Source: Methylophaga nitratireducenticrescens (GTDB taxonomy: Bacteria > Pseudomonadota > Gammaproteobacteria > Nitrosococcales > Methylophagaceae). From it: a stretch of 64,000 nucleotides of DNA. Location of the stretch: NCBI RefSeq assembly GCF_000260985.4, contig NC_017857.3, positions 1,860,001-1,924,000 on the forward strand, written 5' to 3'. Positions 62,630 to 64,000 of this stretch are shown in pieces; the first letter of the stretch is position 1; each line of letters begins with the position of its first letter. The notes under the pieces were generated by a model that was not told where the DNA came from, did not search any database, and saw nothing but the letters and a program-made list of their open reading frames with translations. Position numbers and translations under genes: made by a program.

Positions 62630-62938
62630 ATGGAAATGCAAAGATTATTACGGAAAATATTCATCAAAGGTGTAAGAGAACGTTCAGCAGTGAAGGTAGG
62701 ATTGTCTCAGCACTTTTACAAAATCATCATTATGGTTTTGTGTTTGCTCGCATTTCAGATCGAGATAATTGCTCGGTTTTCGTTGAACTTGTTACCAACG
62801 AGTGGTGACATTTTCTTTTTATTTGGCATCGTAGTGATAGGAATCATCATGTATATCGATTTTCAGATGATTAAATCCAGGATGGAAATGCACATGACTT
62901 TAAGGCAAGTTCTGCGTTATAGAAGAAGATGCGCATAA
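62630..62938 (+). CDS. Hypothetical membrane protein
   Basis: A 102-residue protein with two predicted membrane helices (about 30-52 and 60-80: FYKIIIMVLCLLAFQIEII; GDIFFLFGIVVIGIIMYIDF) and basic ends. No family recognised. RBS is weak; a TTG at 62624 is also in frame. Support is mainly length and topology. Confidence 0.5.
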   Translation: MEMQRLLRKIFIKGVRERSAVKVGLSQHFYKIIIMVLCLLAFQIEIIARFSLNLLPTSGDIFFLFGIVVIGIIMYIDFQMIKSRMEMHMTLRQVLRYRRRCA

Positions 62939-63094
62939 GTTTAATTGCAACTCGTTCCCATGCTCATGCGTGGATAGGCAAAGACAGAACTAGAAGGTGT
63001 CAGTTTAAAAAGGGTTTGTTCAGATACGACGATATAGTCTGAAACATTTCCTAAATACACAACAGCTAAAATCGTAATTACCAAACCCCAGATA

Positions 63095-63117
63095 CAAAAA
63101 AACGGACCGAAGTCCGT
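63095..63117 (-). terminator. Terminator downstream of tRNA-Ser
   Basis: On the reverse strand the stem ACGGAC / GTCCGT with a TTCG loop is followed by seven T, 10 bp after the tRNA 3' end. A stable UUCG tetraloop hairpin plus U-tract is a classical Rho-independent terminator. Confidence 0.9.
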
Positions 63118-63126
63118 TAGTTTGTT

Positions 63127-63217
63127 TGGCGGAGGGACAGGGATTCGAACCCTGGGTAGGCTATAAACCCACGCCGGTTTTCAAGACCGGTGCATTCAAC
63201 CGCTCTGCCATCCCTCC
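63127..63217 (-). tRNA. tRNA-Ser (anticodon TGA)
   Basis: The 91-nt reverse-strand sequence begins GGAGGGATGGCAGAGCGGTT and ends with CCA encoded. The acceptor stem GGAGGGA/TCCCTCC, the anticodon stem CCGGT/ACCGG around CTTGAAA (anticodon TGA), a long variable arm (GTGGGTT...), and the T-loop GGTTCGAATCC are all present. The long variable arm is diagnostic for serine. Confidence 0.97.
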
Positions 63218-63371
63218 AAGACGCGGCATATTACTAGGAATGACTTGTTCTGACAACAGTGAAAGCAAAATTTATATTGCTATTGCCATTTAGAACTTAT
63301 CCGGTAGGATGATGTCCATTGGATGAACTACCTATCATCAATACTTTACTGAGTAATGGAGAAATAAACTG

Positions 63372-64000
63372 ATGAACTACGATACACAATCAACAGTTGT
63401 ACGTTCGCGCGAGTCTGCGCTGCAAACCAACAAGTTATTGCGTAACACCTATGTACTCCTGGCAATGACGCTGGGTTTTAGTGCGCTGACTGCTGGGATA
63501 TCAATGGCCTTAAACCTGCCACATCCAGGCATTATCATTACACTAATTGGTTACTTCGGCTTGTTGTTCCTGACAGCTAAATTGCGCAACAGCGTTTGGG
63601 GTATTGCCTCAGTATTCGCGCTGACGGGTTTTATGGGGCTGACACTGGGACCAATCGTTAATGCTTATCTGGGATTGCCCAATGGCCCACAGATTGTTAT
63701 GCAGGCTCTGGGCGCAACAGGGATTGTCTTTTTAGGCTTATCTGCTTACGCGATTAAATCTGAAAAAGACTTCAGCTTTATGGGTGGTTTCCTGTTTGTC
63801 GGTATCCTGGTGGCTTTCCTGGCGGGTCTGGCAGCGTTCTTCTTTAATATGCCAGGTTTGTCTCTGGCCGTATCTGCAATGTTTGTGCTATTGATGTCTG
63901 GTTTGATTCTTTATGAAACCAGCAACATCATTCATGGTGGTGAAACGAACTACATCATGGCAACCATCACGTTGTATGTCAGTATTTACAATCTGTTCAC
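63372..64000 (+). CDS. yccA: YccA-like Bax inhibitor-1 family protein (3' truncated by window edge)
   Basis: An open frame from ATG 63372 runs to the window end (about 209 codons), with at least six membrane helices (LRNTYVLLAMTLGFSAL; IIITLIGYFGLLFLT; GIASVFALTGFMGLTLGPI). The order and the late DFSFMGGFLF and LILYETSNIIHGGE segments fit the BI-1 family (YccA branch, an FtsH modulator in E. coli). GGAG lies 12 bp upstream. Confidence 0.88.
   Translation, partial: MNYDTQSTVVRSRESALQTNKLLRNTYVLLAMTLGFSALTAGISMALNLPHPGIIITLIGYFGLLFLTAKLRNSVWGIASVFALTGFMGLTLGPIVNAYLGLPNGPQIVMQALGATGIVFLGLSAYAIKSEKDFSFMGGFLFVGILVAFLAGLAAFFFNMPGLSLAVSAMFVLLMSGLILYETSNIIHGGETNYIMATITLYVSIYNLF

Overview
The window looks like chromosome of a Gram-negative gammaproteobacterium of moderate to low GC. 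Evidence: a type I secretion/RTX locus, two-partner secretion, a class Ia ribonucleotide reductase with two ATP cones and NrdR/DnaA sites in its promoter, a cytochrome bd-type oxidase with its CydDC exporter, SelO, a tRNA-Ser and a YccA-like protein. I cannot assign a genus from the sequence.

Layout. (1) 1-11.9 kb: the end of an HlyD-type adaptor, two small genes, and a 3420-residue RTX protein with an N-terminal lipase-like domain and four cadherin-like repeats. (2) 11.9-32.6 kb: an accessory island between the RTX locus and the conserved nrd genes. It holds a decayed ORF, a Septu-like ATPase + HNH pair (PtuA/PtuB-like), a TPR-HEPN protein, and a complete Tn7-like module (TnsA, TnsB, TnsC, large TniQ/TnsD) that reads leftward with a ParS/MbcA-type antitoxin-like gene at its end. 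On the other side is a second defence-like operon: a controller-type XRE regulator, a DNA methyltransferase, an SMC-like ABC ATPase with a CxxC pair, a middle component and a PD-(D/E)XK nuclease. The nuclease gene is split by an IS21-family element with a clean 6-bp target duplication, so the intact 351-residue product can be rebuilt exactly. (3) 32.6-44.0 kb: core metabolism, nrdAB (leftward), a stress-type membrane protein, then cydA-cydB and cydD-cydC (rightward). (4) 44.0-57.1 kb: a TpsB/TpsA two-partner locus with a frameshifted small lipoprotein, an IS982-family element, an orphan TpsA C-terminal module followed by a related lipoprotein, and a run of small exported proteins. (5) 57.1-59.2 kb: vapBC and a MerR-regulated membrane-protein pair, bracketed by identical 29-bp repeats. 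(6) 59.2-64 kb: luciferase-like oxidoreductase, SelO, tRNA-Ser(UGA) and the start of a YccA-like protein.

How parts work together: HlyD exports the RTX protein (the ABC partner lies outside the window). TpsB exports TpsA, and each TpsA C-terminal module is followed by a lipoprotein of one apparent family, recalling toxin-immunity pairing. The Tn7-like genes lie between two defence cassettes and are the best candidate for the mover of the island, but I could not locate its ends. The methyltransferase-ABC-nuclease operon is the most unusual system here. It is probably inactive in this strain, or reduced to methylation, because of the IS21 insertion.
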